Positions 54,060 through 64,000 of a stretch of DNA of 64,000 nt are shown here, piece by piece. The notes under the pieces were generated by a model that saw only the letters and a list, made by a program, of their open reading frames with translations, ran no database searches and had not been told where the DNA came from. The first letter of the stretch is position 1. Each line of letters starts with the position of its first letter. Origin of the DNA: Liolophura sinensis. Taxonomy: Eukaryota > Mollusca > Polyplacophora > Chitonida > Chitonidae. Both the position numbers and the translations under genes were made by a program. The stretch covers positions 11,333,385 to 11,397,384 of the forward strand of contig NC_088295.1 in the NCBI RefSeq assembly GCF_032854445.1. The letters are read 5' to 3'.

Positions 54060-54414
54060 CAACTAATCACCCATCTCTGTTACAGTAGGTATAGCGGCGG
54101 TTAGTTCTTCCATGAAATTATAGCTGATTTACTGTAGTCCGTCTGCGCTTGTAACTATGGCAACATGTAGCATTATACCGATACTGACGTATGACCCATG
54201 TTTTGTAGGTGGTCGAGGCGGTGGATTCTCCAGAGGAGGTGGACGAGGCGGTCGTGGAGGATTTGGTGACCGTGGAGGATCCCGGGGTGGCAGAGGGTTC
54301 CGTGGAGGTGGAGGGTTTCGAGGGGGGAGAGGTGGAAGTGGTGGTGGATACAGGGGCGGGGGTGGGGGTGGATATGGAGGACCATCAAATAACAAACGGA
54401 CCAAGTTTGAATGA
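49607..54414 (+). CDS. GAR1: GAR1, H/ACA snoRNP subunit (six coding exons, apparent frameshift in exon 5)
   Basis: GAR1 is the nucleolar H/ACA snoRNP protein that binds the catalytic subunit Cbf5/dyskerin and supports rRNA pseudouridylation. Exons: 49607-49727, 49855-49929, 50538-50686, 51938-51997, 53368-53483, 54209-54414. The product has an N-terminal RGG domain (about 3-50), the conserved core with [33 protein letters not shown] and EIFGPIRDF, then [14 protein letters not shown] and [14 protein letters not shown], and a C-terminal RGG domain ending NNKRTKFE. With the frame corrected it is about 241 residues (human about 217). As printed, exon 5 runs into a TAG at 53458-53460 because the core and the RGG tail are in different frames (see findings). 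The start is the first ATG after an acceptor at 49592, so a non-coding 5' exon is expected. Confidence 0.93.
49855..49929 (+). CDS. GAR1: GAR1 coding exon 2
   Basis: [20 protein letters not shown] then PEEVV, closing the N-terminal RGG region. Acceptor TTTTTTTTAG, donor GTTG|GTAAGA. Confidence 0.93.
50538..50686 (+). CDS. GAR1: GAR1 coding exon 3 (core domain)
   Basis: [40 protein letters not shown] and [10 protein letters not shown], the signature of the Gar1 RNP core domain. Acceptor GTTGTAG, donor TTT|GTATCC. Confidence 0.97.
50783..51346. mobile_element. TTAA-type MITE in GAR1 intron 3 (564 bp)
   Basis: Perfect 12-bp inverted termini AGGAGAAGAAAA (50783-50794) and TTTTCTTCTCCT (51335-51346). 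Right flank is TTAA (51347-51350), left flank TTGA (50779-50782), a likely one-base decay of TTAA. The ends resemble those of the 40.5-kb element (AGGATACATGA). No transposase frame inside. Confidence 0.55.
51354..51937. other. GAR1 intron 3, distal part with a single copy of the 37-bp unit
   Basis: Around 51562-51592 a lone GAAACATTCTGAGAGAACTA / AGGGGTGTAGA matches the reverse complement of the DDX46 intron 16 minisatellite unit. The rest is unremarkable. Confidence 0.6.
51938..51997 (+). CDS. GAR1: GAR1 coding exon 4
   Basis: [20 protein letters not shown] (human YFSVKLSENMKASSFKKLQK). 60 nt, phase 0. The acceptor GTACAAAG is a weak site; the donor ACA|GTAAGT is strong. Confidence 0.9.
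51998..52960. other. GAR1 intron 4, with loosely repeated CCAAACAAWAAAACC words
   Basis: Phrases such as ACCCAAACATAAAACCTTAC, CAAGTTTC..GAAGGTGAT and AACCTGATAATTTGAATAAA recur irregularly between about 52260 and 52960. This suggests an old, diverged tandem array of about 120-150 bp units leading into the 27-bp repeat. Confidence 0.4.
52965..53080. repeat. 27-bp tandem repeat, about 4 copies (GAR1 intron 4)
   Basis: CTGACCCAAACATAAAACCT followed by TACTCAA repeats four times with minor variation. Confidence 0.9.
53368..53483 (+). CDS. GAR1: GAR1 coding exon 5, contains the apparent frameshift
   Basis: Acceptor TTTGTTTTAAG. The first part reads [16 protein letters not shown] (human [16 protein letters not shown]) in phase with exon 4. 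The second part reads [19 protein letters not shown] in the next frame, in phase with exon 6. The exon is 116 nt, whereas 115 or 118 would be needed. Donor GAG|GTAAAT. Confidence 0.88.
53484..54208. other. GAR1 intron 5
   Basis: Contains a reverse-oriented family B fragment (about 53880-53985, ACATGGACTCTCCCTGCCAC) and an (AT)n(AC)n microsatellite at 54024-54058. Otherwise plain. Confidence 0.5.
54209..54414 (+). CDS. GAR1: GAR1 terminal coding exon 6 (C-terminal RGG)
   Basis: Acceptor TGTTTTGTAG. Encodes [20 protein letters not shown] and further RGG/GGY repeats, ending [10 protein letters not shown] and TGA. The Pro-rich frames on the minus strand are shadows of this G-rich exon. Confidence 0.95.
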
Positions 54415-55500
54415 AGCCAGCTTACTCTGTGAGCAGATTTTAGACTTTTATTCTGTCTCTGCAGTCAGTTGTGAAAGAAAATGGAATGGCAGATATTTCA
54501 AGAAGCTGATTCGTGAGGGGAAGACGGAAGTCATTTTGTCTCAAAGAAATTTTCCAGCATTTTCGTGTGAACAGAATAACTCATCTGATCTGATGGCCAG
54601 TTTTCAGTTACAGGTGGGAGTCAGGTGGGACGCAATTACTAGATCTGTGCTGGAAGAAAACACTTGATACATTCAGTATCTATTGGAACTGACTCGTTCA
54701 CTTCAAGCATCCAGATTAAATATTTTTTGACTTCGCATGGCAGAGATGTATCTACTATTAGCTGGAGTGATGGACTTCAGACAAAATTGAAGTATCACAC
54801 AAGAGTGACTGTATTTCTCCATTAATTAAAGATGACAGTTGATCATGCATACAGAGTGGTCAGAAAAGAGATGGCAGATATGATCGTGCATATAAAAGTT
54901 TATGGATAGAGTAGTCTCATGTGAACACAGTAGTTCGACAGAGATAGTCATACAGATGGCCATTTCGGATGTAAATAGCTTGGTGTATTGGCTAGGTATG
55001 TAGATATTGATCAGAATGGAGACTGTTAACCCATACAGTTGCAGAATAAGGAAAGGTCTGAGCTCTGTAACATGTAAGTTTAGTTGAAGATCGCAGAAGT
55101 GTCTGCATGCAGTGCCCTCTTTATTGATGTGTTTATGTGTACAACTGAACCAGAAACTTTGATAACAAACAGTGTGAAGAAATGACTTGTTGAGAGTATC
55201 GTAATGTTCATACTCTGGGGACTACAATGTTAATGCTTCATGTCAGAATGGATAGGTACATGTATATGTAGGATTCATTTAGCCCTCGGATGTAAATTAC
55301 AGTGACTACTAGTGTGTTTTTTTTATGTCAAGGAAAGTTGTTTTAGATGTATGAAAGGTGGGTGATGGTACCATTTACACACTGAAGTATTTTCATGTCC
55401 TCAGAGATAGAAGGCATTACTGTTGTTCATGGCTGTCATAGGTCATCATGTAAGAACTACATGTGTGTTATTAAAATCATTACATTTTATCTGTAGTTTT
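54415..55500 (+). other. GAR1: GAR1 3' UTR (predicted)
   Basis: No coding sequence follows the stop. ATTAAA hexamers at 54828-54833 and 55470-55475 are candidate poly(A) signals; the second is followed by a T-rich stretch. The choice between them cannot be made here. Confidence 0.5.
55470..55475 (+). terminator. GAR1: candidate polyadenylation signal ATTAAA for GAR1
   Basis: The common ATTAAA variant about 1.06 kb after the stop, followed within 30 nt by TTTTATCTGTAGTTTTTCTG. An earlier ATTAAA at 54828 is an alternative. Confidence 0.4.
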
Positions 55501-55597
55501 TCTGTTGTGTTTGCTGTTCTGAAACAGTACGATCAAGTCTGATGGCTGCTCTGTGAATCCGACCTGGCCTTGATCAATGAAGTTGCTTGTTTGAATA

Positions 55598-56165
55598 GTT
55601 TAACACAGATCTTGCTGGTTCGGTTACAACTTTGTCAGGATGTTTGTATGGTAACTTCAGATCTCACTGGTTCAGTTACAACTTTGTCAGGATGTTTGTC
55701 AGGCAACAAAAGATCTTGCTGGTTCAGTTACAACTTTGTCAGGATATTTGTCAAGTAGCCAAAGATCTTCCTGGTTCAGTTACAACTTTGTCAGGCTGCT
55801 TGTCAGGTAACTGCAGATCTCACTTGTTTGGTTACCACTTTGTCAGGATGTTTATCAGGTATCTACAGATCTTGCTGGTTCAGTTACAACTTTGTCAGGT
55901 AACTAAAGATCTTGCTGGTTTGATTACAACTTTGTCAGGATGTTTGTCAGGTAACTAAAGATCTTGCTGGTTAGGTTACAACTTTGTCAGGATGCTTGTC
56001 AGGTGTCCAAAGATCTCGCTGGTTCAGTTACAACTTTGTCAGGTGTCTACAGATCTCGCTGGTTCAGTTACAACTTTGGCACGATGTTGGTCAGGTATCT
56101 ACAGATCTCACTGGTTCAGTTACAACTTTATCATGATGTTTGTAAGGTATCTACAGTTATGGTTG
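55598..56165. repeat. minisatellite, ~52-bp unit with 38-bp variants, about 11 copies
   Basis: Units contain AGATCTTGCTGGTTCAGTTA, CAACTTTGTCAGGATGTTTG and TCAGGTAACTAA. Shorter units lack AGGATGTTTGTC. Most units carry a good donor-like CAG|GTAACT or CAG|GTATCT and an acceptor-like AACTTTGTCAG. The array lies between GAR1 and the RhoGAP gene. The parent sequence is not identified. Confidence 0.93.
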
Positions 56166-59100
56166 TCTTTCCCTCAGGCTCTGCCAAGTTTCCTCAAAGT
56201 GTAAACCTGACCAACATCACGAAAAGGAAATATTCTAGAGCCCGTAAAACAATGACAAACTTTATCAGTAACTGGGCAGTACTTAGGAGGGGATGTGAGA
56301 GCATACCTCAGTGATGGCTGATGTGTTCTCGCGTGAAGTAACATGAAAAGCAAAGATGGAAGCAACAGAAAAGTTTTATTTAGGTACAGTTCTCCAAAAC
56401 ATACAAAGGAGGTATTTATCCTGTGCTAATTTTCTAACTTAATAAAACTATCTGGTTTATCTTCATCCTTCATATGGTGTAAACAATTCTTTCCAACACA
56501 ATAGTTGTGAAAAAAGTTTAGCTCTTTAAGCTGCAGCTTCCATTGTTCTCTGGACTGTGATGGTAATAAGTTTAGAATGTGATAAGTCTAATTAGGTGAC
56601 CTTAAATGAAGTCCTCTGGAGGTCACTTGCCAGTCACATGCTCCGTGGGTGGACAGTCTGGACAAGTGCATCAGTGCCTTGCCAAAGGACGGTAGTTTTA
56701 CTCTGAGTAGTCTGGGTTCTATAAACTATAAATCTTACCACCATCATATAACCAAACAATTCTTCAGTACAGCATTTTAAACATCAATCAAATAATAACT
56801 AAACCCAGCCAGTCTATCAGTCAGACGTGTTGTTCATTTCATTAAATCATGTCAGAATGTCTTATTTGGGTCCCTTACATCAAATTACGACAAAAACACT
56901 TTACTGAAATAATAAGGGGGTTTATTTTCCATATAATTTCTAAGCAATAATCAGAAAATAAAGCCAATTCAAATCGTATAAAAATAAAAGTTGCAACAGT
57001 TGGATAAACACTTGTTTATGGTCTTAAACGCCCATGCACAATGAATACAAAGGGTTCCTGACGTGAACATACGTAGATGGAGTAGACAAAAAGGACACGT
57101 CGTCTAGACAATAAATTCAGTATCAAAGCACCAAAGTAAACTTGAGGCAAAAGTAAGGGGGCCTTATGGGTTATAAAGACATTCAAAACTGAACCTGAAA
57201 AACAAAAATCCATATTAATGTAGGCCCATTCCAAAGACAATAAAAATTAGTATAAATAATTCACTGATTAGAGGTCTAGTTTCATGGATATGTGTATCAA
57301 GAAGACACACTAACATGTGATAACGTTAACCTTCTCAACAGCTCAAGCTTTATGTTTTATGTTAAAACTGACAGCTTTTGTCAATTGGAAAATATAAATA
57401 TTTATATGCACTGTAACTTGAGTAAATTGACATTATTACATGAATACATGTATATTTACAATACGGAGACTTGATGTAACTACGTGTTGTACATGGTGTA
57501 TTAGATTATTTGCAATTATTTTATGTTAATTATGGATAAAATGTAGTACATCTAGACTGATGTTGAGGCTTGTTTACAGAATGACAAATACAACAGCATA
57601 TAAATGGTTAAGGCCACTATATTATGGAAATTTGTAACCATCTGTGTTTGTTTGTATCCACTGTTTTTGTATTTGTCCCTTGATGTTTTCATGTTGCTTT
57701 ATAGGCAGCAAGTCAGAAAATTTTACATGTTAAGGCTGGGTTGCTTAGTGACAAAGTTTAAATCAGGACAATCGCTGGGAACAAAGGTCAGCCATTAAAC
57801 AGCAGTTCTTCCAGAGGCTAGAATAAACAGCAAAATACGTTTCTAAAAGAATAAAGTTCTAAAGAATTCCATGCATGGAAATGTGAATGTAATCTTGAGT
57901 TTTATAACTGAATGGATTGTGTTTCTTTAGGCTAAATACTGATACAGGCCCTCGTACAATAAATATTCCAAAAATTTTGAGCAATCATAGCGGTTTTTAA
58001 TACTAAAATTTCGTGCCATCCCGTTTAAACAGTGCATGAATATGATAAAGTTATGGAATGTAAGTTGTGTAAGCAGGTGATAGCCTGTGGATAAAATATA
58101 ATCCATACATATAATGGTGAGGTCATAACAGATAATTCATACCCCAGACTAATCATGGAACAGTTATGTTTCGTATGGATCATGCTGATTTTCAAACCTC
58201 TGATCTGAAAGGCCACAATACGAATCTGCACACCAAAGATCATCACAATCAAAATTCTGGAAGCTGTTATTCCCCTGAAACAAGTAACCATTCACAATGA
58301 AGGAAATCATTAAACATGCAAAACTTCAGAATGGATTTGTCTGCTTTTCAAACATCACCTGATGTTCCATAAAGTGAACCTTAACACAAATTTTATCAAA
58401 ATCCGAGAGCATTTGGAGCAGTTACTGCACACGGAGCCAAAGTACAACAAACTAAATTAATATCCCTCACTTTCACAGAAGTATGGGATGAAAACTGAAA
58501 AGCTGTTTGTCATTCCATTTGGAAATCAAACACATCCAACTATACCAAGGCAAATACTGAAGAAAATGCCCTATTACATAATGCTCCTTACACCGTTCAA
58601 TCAACATCAATTGCATAATCTTTAAAACCATATATCACTATAGCGTAGGCCTTTCAGCCGCCGATTAACCTGGTGAAATGAGTGGCCTTGGGTCGCCGGC
58701 AGTTCAACACAAGCACTAGCCCCTATCACACAGTCAGATGCTTAACCCCATCAAACACTACCACTCCTCCCACTTGACCTGGAACATTTACAAAACCAAG
58801 CAACTAGTTCTGATGAGTTGATGCCATAGAGAAATGGACATCTCCAATTTTTGAGGTAAAAACATTTCTTTGCAAAATCTGACTTACTCATCTCCCATGC
58901 AAATACATCTGAAGTTCTTGGGACACGAGACATCCACTGAATACACAGAAAAAACTATCTATATATTCTAATTAATCTACAACAAAAAGAGTACTGTAAC
59001 ATGTGAATATTGTATGAAAGCTCTGAACAGACAGAATCACATCTGGTGTTCAGTATTTCTCCAGACCAGCACATAGCATAACACAAGCAACATTTGCACA

Positions 59101-61246
59101 CTGTACACAAAAGCACTTAGATGTAAATGGAAACTCATGCACTCACCTATTAAGGAAATGTATAAAATACAACAAATATGAGAAGCTGACAGTTCCTGAA
59201 ATGTGAACGATAAAAAATTTACAATCTCATTAGCACTCAGCTTTGCCATTTTAGTGGATTATCTGTAATAATGTCAAAATCATGACACGGGTAAGTAAAA
59301 CACATATATATATATCATGTATGGAACTAATCGGCTAATGGATCCATGAATTACAATAACTATTGCTTGACATATATACATGTAAGGTGTTGTCTAAGAA
59401 CAGCGGTCTTTTGGGTTGTCACAAACCTGTACTCATCATAGTATCAAGCCAACTGTTATGACACCTGCATAGCACTAAAATATTACATGTATGCCATCTG
59501 AAGATAAAAAGAAACTGACGGACATGCCCAGCTCAGGAAAGCTGTAAGACTTGGCAGGTGTAATTATTACATAATTATCAGAAAAAGTTCCACGATCTAT
59601 TCTGTACAAATGTGCTTATTATGGTAGATGGCATGCTGTCAGTCCATTTACAGGTACATGTATGCAGAGAAAAACTGGCCTAATGGTCAGTAATTTGGCA
59701 CTGTTCACACTGAACTGTCAGCGTTCAACCTAATGAATGATGATGGCTTTAGGCCACATTGGCAATATTGCAGCCATAGCATGGTGACATCCTTTGAGAA
59801 TAACTTGATACCATTACACATGACAGGCACACATACAGGTAATAGTATATACCTGTGGTCTGGAAGGCGGGTCTACCCATTTATTGACAATCGATTGAAC
59901 ATATATAAGCAAAATGACTTGTAGTTACTAGGGTAAAAGGGCAAAACATGTGACATTACAAGGTCACAGGTGCTGTGAGGACTTGTGTGAGAGCACTGAT
60001 GATGCTGTCAAAATGAAGTTCTGACTCACAATGGAGCCATTAAATTTGCAGAAATCTGCATGAAGATAGCAAAATACATGATGCCAAGATGTTCTACAAA
60101 TTACACCTGAATAATACCTTATTATTCTTAGTTTTTTATTTACAATGTGAACCCTTTAACTTATCTCACATGTTAATTGTAGCCAGCTATTTGGAGGGAG
60201 TGTGGTTGATGGAATAGCCAAGGCAGAATAATATACTGCCTAACAGTATAACAGACAACTGCAGTCAGCTTCCTCACGTAAAATACTTCATATGCAATTT
60301 ATCTGTATGCTCCAATTTTCGTGGAAACACACAGCAGCAGTTAAAGATCAAAGCTAGTCTAAGCTGACGAGAGTTATCACAGGTTTACATGGTAATGAAT
60401 CAGGGTAACAAGGTCAATATAAGAAATTAGGACCATTATGAATAATAACTCCTACAATGTTAATTATATAGGTTTATTTACCAATTTTCTACCAACAATT
60501 ACTGTGTGTCTAAAAAACTTTGGCAAAATATTCAGCAAACAACATATATCACAAATACACAAAGATCTCCTGCAGAAATCATCATCACCTAAACCATGAA
60601 CAGAATACTTACTGTGAAGAGAAACAATGTCAAACCTCCAAGACTCGCTCGCAAAATAGGCTGATATAACAACTATTATCTACGCGCAGGCATAGATTTA
60701 AATCTGTGTTTTAGCTTGATTTAACATTCCAATCAACATGTATATATTCATGCAAAAATAACATTGATGTCTGTAATCCCTCCCCTCTCCCACTCCCACC
60801 CCAATAATTAAAATCAAACACAATAAACATGCTTGAAGTTAAGAGAACTTTTACAACAGTTTGGCTTGGAAAAACCACATAATTAACACACCTGACTGTC
60901 TTTGACAGTAATAACGACTGATAAATGTGCATAGGGCAAGTTCAAAGGTGAAATAGAAACAGTGGCCCTGCTTGAATATAAAAAATAATGTTGTATGATC
61001 TAGGTGCAGAATACTTTAGGAAACAATCAGAAATAAAATCCATGTTTAGCCTGCACATCACAGACAGAAGTTTTTTTTAAAAAAAAAACAAAAAACGAGA
61101 GCCTCAAAAGCTTTTACAGAGCTGGACTCTGGTGAACATCTTTGGTCAAACAAGAGGCAGTTTTCCCCCATCATTTGAGAGATCAGTTGTATCAGTTTGT
61201 ACACACATGTGCAGGCAGGCATCATGGTCAAACTGTTGTTACTGGT
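56166..61246. other. convergent intergenic region / RhoGAP 3' UTR
   Basis: AT-rich, largely unique sequence with no recognisable coding exon. Part of it must be the 3' UTR of the minus-strand RhoGAP gene. Several minus-strand AATAAA sites exist (for example near 60137, 59878 and 56376), so the transcript end is undetermined. Weak family A fragments occur near 56165-56220 and 56745-56790. Confidence 0.45.
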
Positions 61247-62843
61247 TTAACTGGCTGTGGAGTCAGAGCTTGGTAGTTCCCCATAAGTCATGTGATACCT
61301 GTGTAACTGAGCCTGGAGAGACATGATTCGACTCACCGCCTCGCCACCGCCCCGTTTCTCCGCATCCAGCTGTCTTTGTAATTCCTCCAGTTGTATCTTG
61401 TGGTGAGTCTGTAAATCCTCTATGTGGCGCTCATATTTAGCTTTCATGTTCGTCAATTCCTCCTTTAGCGCCCTGATGTGGGTGTCTGATTTGGCCTTGG
61501 TTTTTGAGAGCTCATCCTTTAATGCTGCCATATTCAAATGAATTTCTGAAATGGATGGTTCAAGCTTTGAGCTCTCCAAACTGACAGGACTTGAAAGCGA
61601 CTTACAAAGGTCACTTTTAGAATTCTCCTTTCTCAGGAGTTCTATCTGGCTCTGCAATTCCTCTATCTGTCTTAAATACCTTTCCTCCACACCTGATATA
61701 TACTGATCATACCGCTGTTTCATATGGTCCCTGTCTTCCATTAAAGACTTGTGTTGTGACTCGTACTTTGACTTTGTGCGTGACAGAGTTTCCTTTAGGA
61801 TATCATTCTGTTGCTGAAGCGCCTCAGTGGGGCTGTACACAAGCGGCCCATTACTGCTGTTTGTCACAACCACCTCAGAGCTCGGCCCCTCACTATACAC
61901 CACATGACCTCGGTTCTGGGCTGGTCCATTCCAGCTGGTGGGGGAGGCTACAGGATCAAACCATTTGTCAGGAGTTGTAGGGGTACCCTCAGGAGAACTA
62001 GGTTCAGTTACACTATCAGCATCAGCATCAGCAGTTGGTATAACTGGTTTCTTCTTCATCTTAGATTTGCGTACTGGTGGAACAGGCCTGGTAGGTAAGC
62101 TCAGACTCTTTGCCTGGTATCGCTGTAATGGCCTCCTGGCTAACTCGGGTAACTTTTTCTCTCGAACACTACTGGACCGGACCTCTAAGCCCGAATCCAC
62201 AGAGGACTCAGACTTTTCACTAGTCTGGTCAAAGTTGATGCCAAGTTTAGTGGTAACAGCATTTAGTATGTCTGAGGATGGGACTAGAGGAGGATCACTG
62301 ATGGCCTGCTCGTCACCGATACCAAGCAGGTCATCTACAGGCACTGAGGGCTCTGTGGAGCTGTGATCCGTAGTGAACACCTTATCATGGTTGTGAACTA
62401 GCAAATAGGTCAGCTGATGAGTCAAGTCAGCCGTCGCCATGAACAACTCTGGGTTATCATCAAGGTGACGAATAATGTTGGGGCCAAAGACAGTAGCCAG
62501 GTTTGTCTCTCCCATCTTATTCACTGCCTCACTGAGGCCCACTTTGTGAACAAAACGACACAGGTACTCCAGTATGTTGTAGTTGTCCTCTGGTAACAGT
62601 GACAGGTTCTTCTGCAGGTCAGCAATCGGGTCACCTTCCTTCTTGTCCAGGTGCCGCAATGCCACATTCATGAACTTCTGGTAGAAATTGTTGGGTATAA
62701 TAGACTCTGGGAGTTGTCTGAGGTACAGCTTCAGCAGAGAGGCTACTGTATGCACATCGTGTGTCTCTGGGTTCAGCTTTACCCTCTCACCGCAGTCAAA
62801 CTCTTCCTTCAGTTCTCTGATTAATGATGTTCGCCCTGGTAAC
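61247..62843 (-). CDS. RhoGAP of ARHGAP22/24/25 (FilGAP) type, 3'-terminal exon, 5' partial
   Basis: A GTPase-activating protein for Rho-family GTPases. The visible exon encodes 531 residues plus a stop and starts at acceptor TTTTGCAG. It opens LPGRTSLIRELKEEFDCGER, immediately after the arginine-finger segment expected as GLFR; the Arg codon appears split over the junction. Conserved RhoGAP features follow: DVHTVASLLKLYLRQLPE, NYNILEYLCRFVHKV and NKMGETNLATVFGPNI. After the domain (about residue 165) come a Ser/Pro-rich linker with a basic RKSKMKKKP segment and a long C-terminal coiled coil (about 370-515, heptad-rich MAALKDELSKTKAKSDTHIR, AKYERHIEDLQ). Domain order and coiled coil fit the ARHGAP22/24/25 group; the N-terminal PH domain would be outside the window. 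The paralogue cannot be fixed. Confidence 0.93.
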
Positions 62844-63688
62844 CTGCAAAATATTTGTAGTATTAGAATCGCACAATGTATTCTAGATTAGTTATCTTCC
62901 ATGAGTAACATGGGTAGTGCTTGTCGTCATACAGGAGTTATCTCCCCTGAGTTAGACCTTATCAGGTAAACCATTAAAATATTGTTTACATGTAGGTTTT
63001 AAAGTTGTGAATACTTATTCTGATGCTATTCTCACATAACCATGACGTCAAAGAAAATCCTCCCTGTTGAGAGGAGCAGGCATATTATTATTAAAAAGTG
63101 AATATGTAAGTCCATTCTTTTTAAGGGGTCACTGAATTTTCAGAAATCACTATGTATATAGAGAATTCAGCTGCTGGGTCAATCAGTGGTCAGGTTACAG
63201 CTTAACTTTCAATTGCTTACACATTGAAAACTGTTCACTCAAAAAAAATTGCTCACACAATGGACACGGTACAACAAAATATTACCAATATGGCTCTGGT
63301 AATTAAAATGCATGATTTAACTGTTTATCTTAAAAAGTATCCCTTGATATCAATGTTCATTATTGTAATTGGTGATTGAGTTTACTGGTTTAAATTCTGT
63401 GCTGCCTGTTGTCGCCACAACAACAATGCATTCAAGGAAAAACTTTCATCAAATTATCTCCACTTACAACTCATGGCCAGGGCTCTTTTTTCCAGACTTC
63501 ATCATGTATTCTAGATGGAGTTGTCCTATATTTATGCCGGATTAATTTTGAAAAAAATCATCCACACAATATTCAGGGAAAATTCAAACTGGGCATATTA
63601 AAGTAATGTTCCATTCTGGTATTTTTAGCCACTCAAAAATCTGTTTCCATGAAATCAAGTATCATGTATGTAAAATGTGGCCATGGAA
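62844..63688. other. RhoGAP intron, unique part
   Basis: AT-rich intron upstream of the last exon; nothing recognised. Confidence 0.5.
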
Positions 63689-64000
63689 AGCAAAAGCCTG
63701 AATATATGTATGAGTGAGCTACCTCTTTGTTCAGCCTGTGTTCATCACAAGCCTCTATAAGCATGTGAATACATGTATGAATGAACTACCTCTGTGTTCA
63801 GCCTGTGTTCATCACAAGCCTCTATAAGCATGTGAATACATGTATGAGTGAAATAGCTCTGTGTTCAGCCTGTGTTCATCACAAGCCTCTATCAATGTGT
63901 GAATACATGTACGAGTGAACTACCTCTGTGTTCAGCCTGTGTTCATCACAAGCCTCTATCAATGTGTGAATACATGTACGAGTGAACTAGCTCTGTGTTC
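63689..64000. repeat. 66-67 bp tandem array containing a RhoGAP exon fragment (about 4.5 copies, cut by window end)
   Basis: Units in plus orientation contain CTCTGTGTTCAGCCTGTGTT, CATCACAAGCCTCTAT and GTGAATACATGTATGAGTGA. On the minus strand they encode IEACDEHRLNTE, and in the copies nearest the window end also the preceding Leu (TLIEACDEHRLNTE). This is what should stand just before the GLFR arginine finger in a RhoGAP domain and directly before the visible exon's LPG. The array lies in the intron on the 5' side of that exon, so its parent exon is presumably just beyond 64000. Confidence 0.88.

Noticed and set aside
54129-54404. Proline-rich minus-strand frames opposite GAR1
   Set aside because: They are the antisense of the RGG-coding exon 6 of GAR1, whose GGN codons read as CCN on the other strand.
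61756-62366. Plus-strand frames of 74-142 residues over the RhoGAP exon
   Set aside because: Shadows of the minus-strand exon, which has clear RhoGAP and coiled-coil sequence.

Overview
This is eukaryotic nuclear DNA, most likely from a mollusc or another lophotrochozoan. The evidence is long multi-exon genes with GT-AG introns, animal-type protein sequences, many short dispersed SINE- or MITE-like repeats of a type I associate with molluscan genomes (from memory, not searched), and abundant intronic minisatellites. The species cannot be named from the window. There is no sign of prokaryotic organisation.

Layout. Positions 1-15.9 kb are gene-poor: dispersed repeats, a (TAA)n/(TA)n microsatellite at 4.08-4.21 kb, and a double minisatellite at 9.3-10.4 kb. 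Positions 15.97-44.1 kb (minus strand) hold a complete DDX46/Prp5 gene, the DEAD-box ATPase that acts with U2 snRNP in early spliceosome assembly. I could chain 21 coding exons, all GT-AG and all in phase, into a 1033-residue protein that matches the vertebrate protein end to end. Positions 49.6-55.5 kb (plus strand) hold GAR1, the H/ACA snoRNP protein, in six coding exons; one exon carries an apparent frameshift in this sequence. Positions 61.2-62.8 kb (minus strand) hold the large 3'-terminal exon of a RhoGAP gene of the ARHGAP22/24/25 type, whose upstream exons lie beyond the window. DDX46 and GAR1 are divergent, about 5.5 kb apart; GAR1 and the RhoGAP gene are convergent.

The most interesting feature is a recurring kind of tandem array. 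Several DDX46 introns carry arrays whose units are copies of the adjacent exon-intron junction: about 83 units of 76 bp copying the end of exon 6 and its 5' splice site (30.0-36.3 kb, with a higher-order period near 1.68 kb); about nine units of 73-85 bp copying the end of exon 13 and its donor (24.2-25.0 kb); two decayed copies of the end of exon 12 (25.6-25.8 kb); and shorter arrays abutting the acceptors of exons 7 and 9. The same signature appears in the RhoGAP gene at the window edge, where a 66-67 bp repeat reads IEACDEHRLNTE on the minus strand, the residues expected just before the arginine finger of a RhoGAP domain. This suggests a locus-wide, perhaps genome-wide, tendency for splice junctions to seed tandem duplication. 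No other new multi-gene system was recognised; the genes here are ordinary housekeeping and signalling genes.
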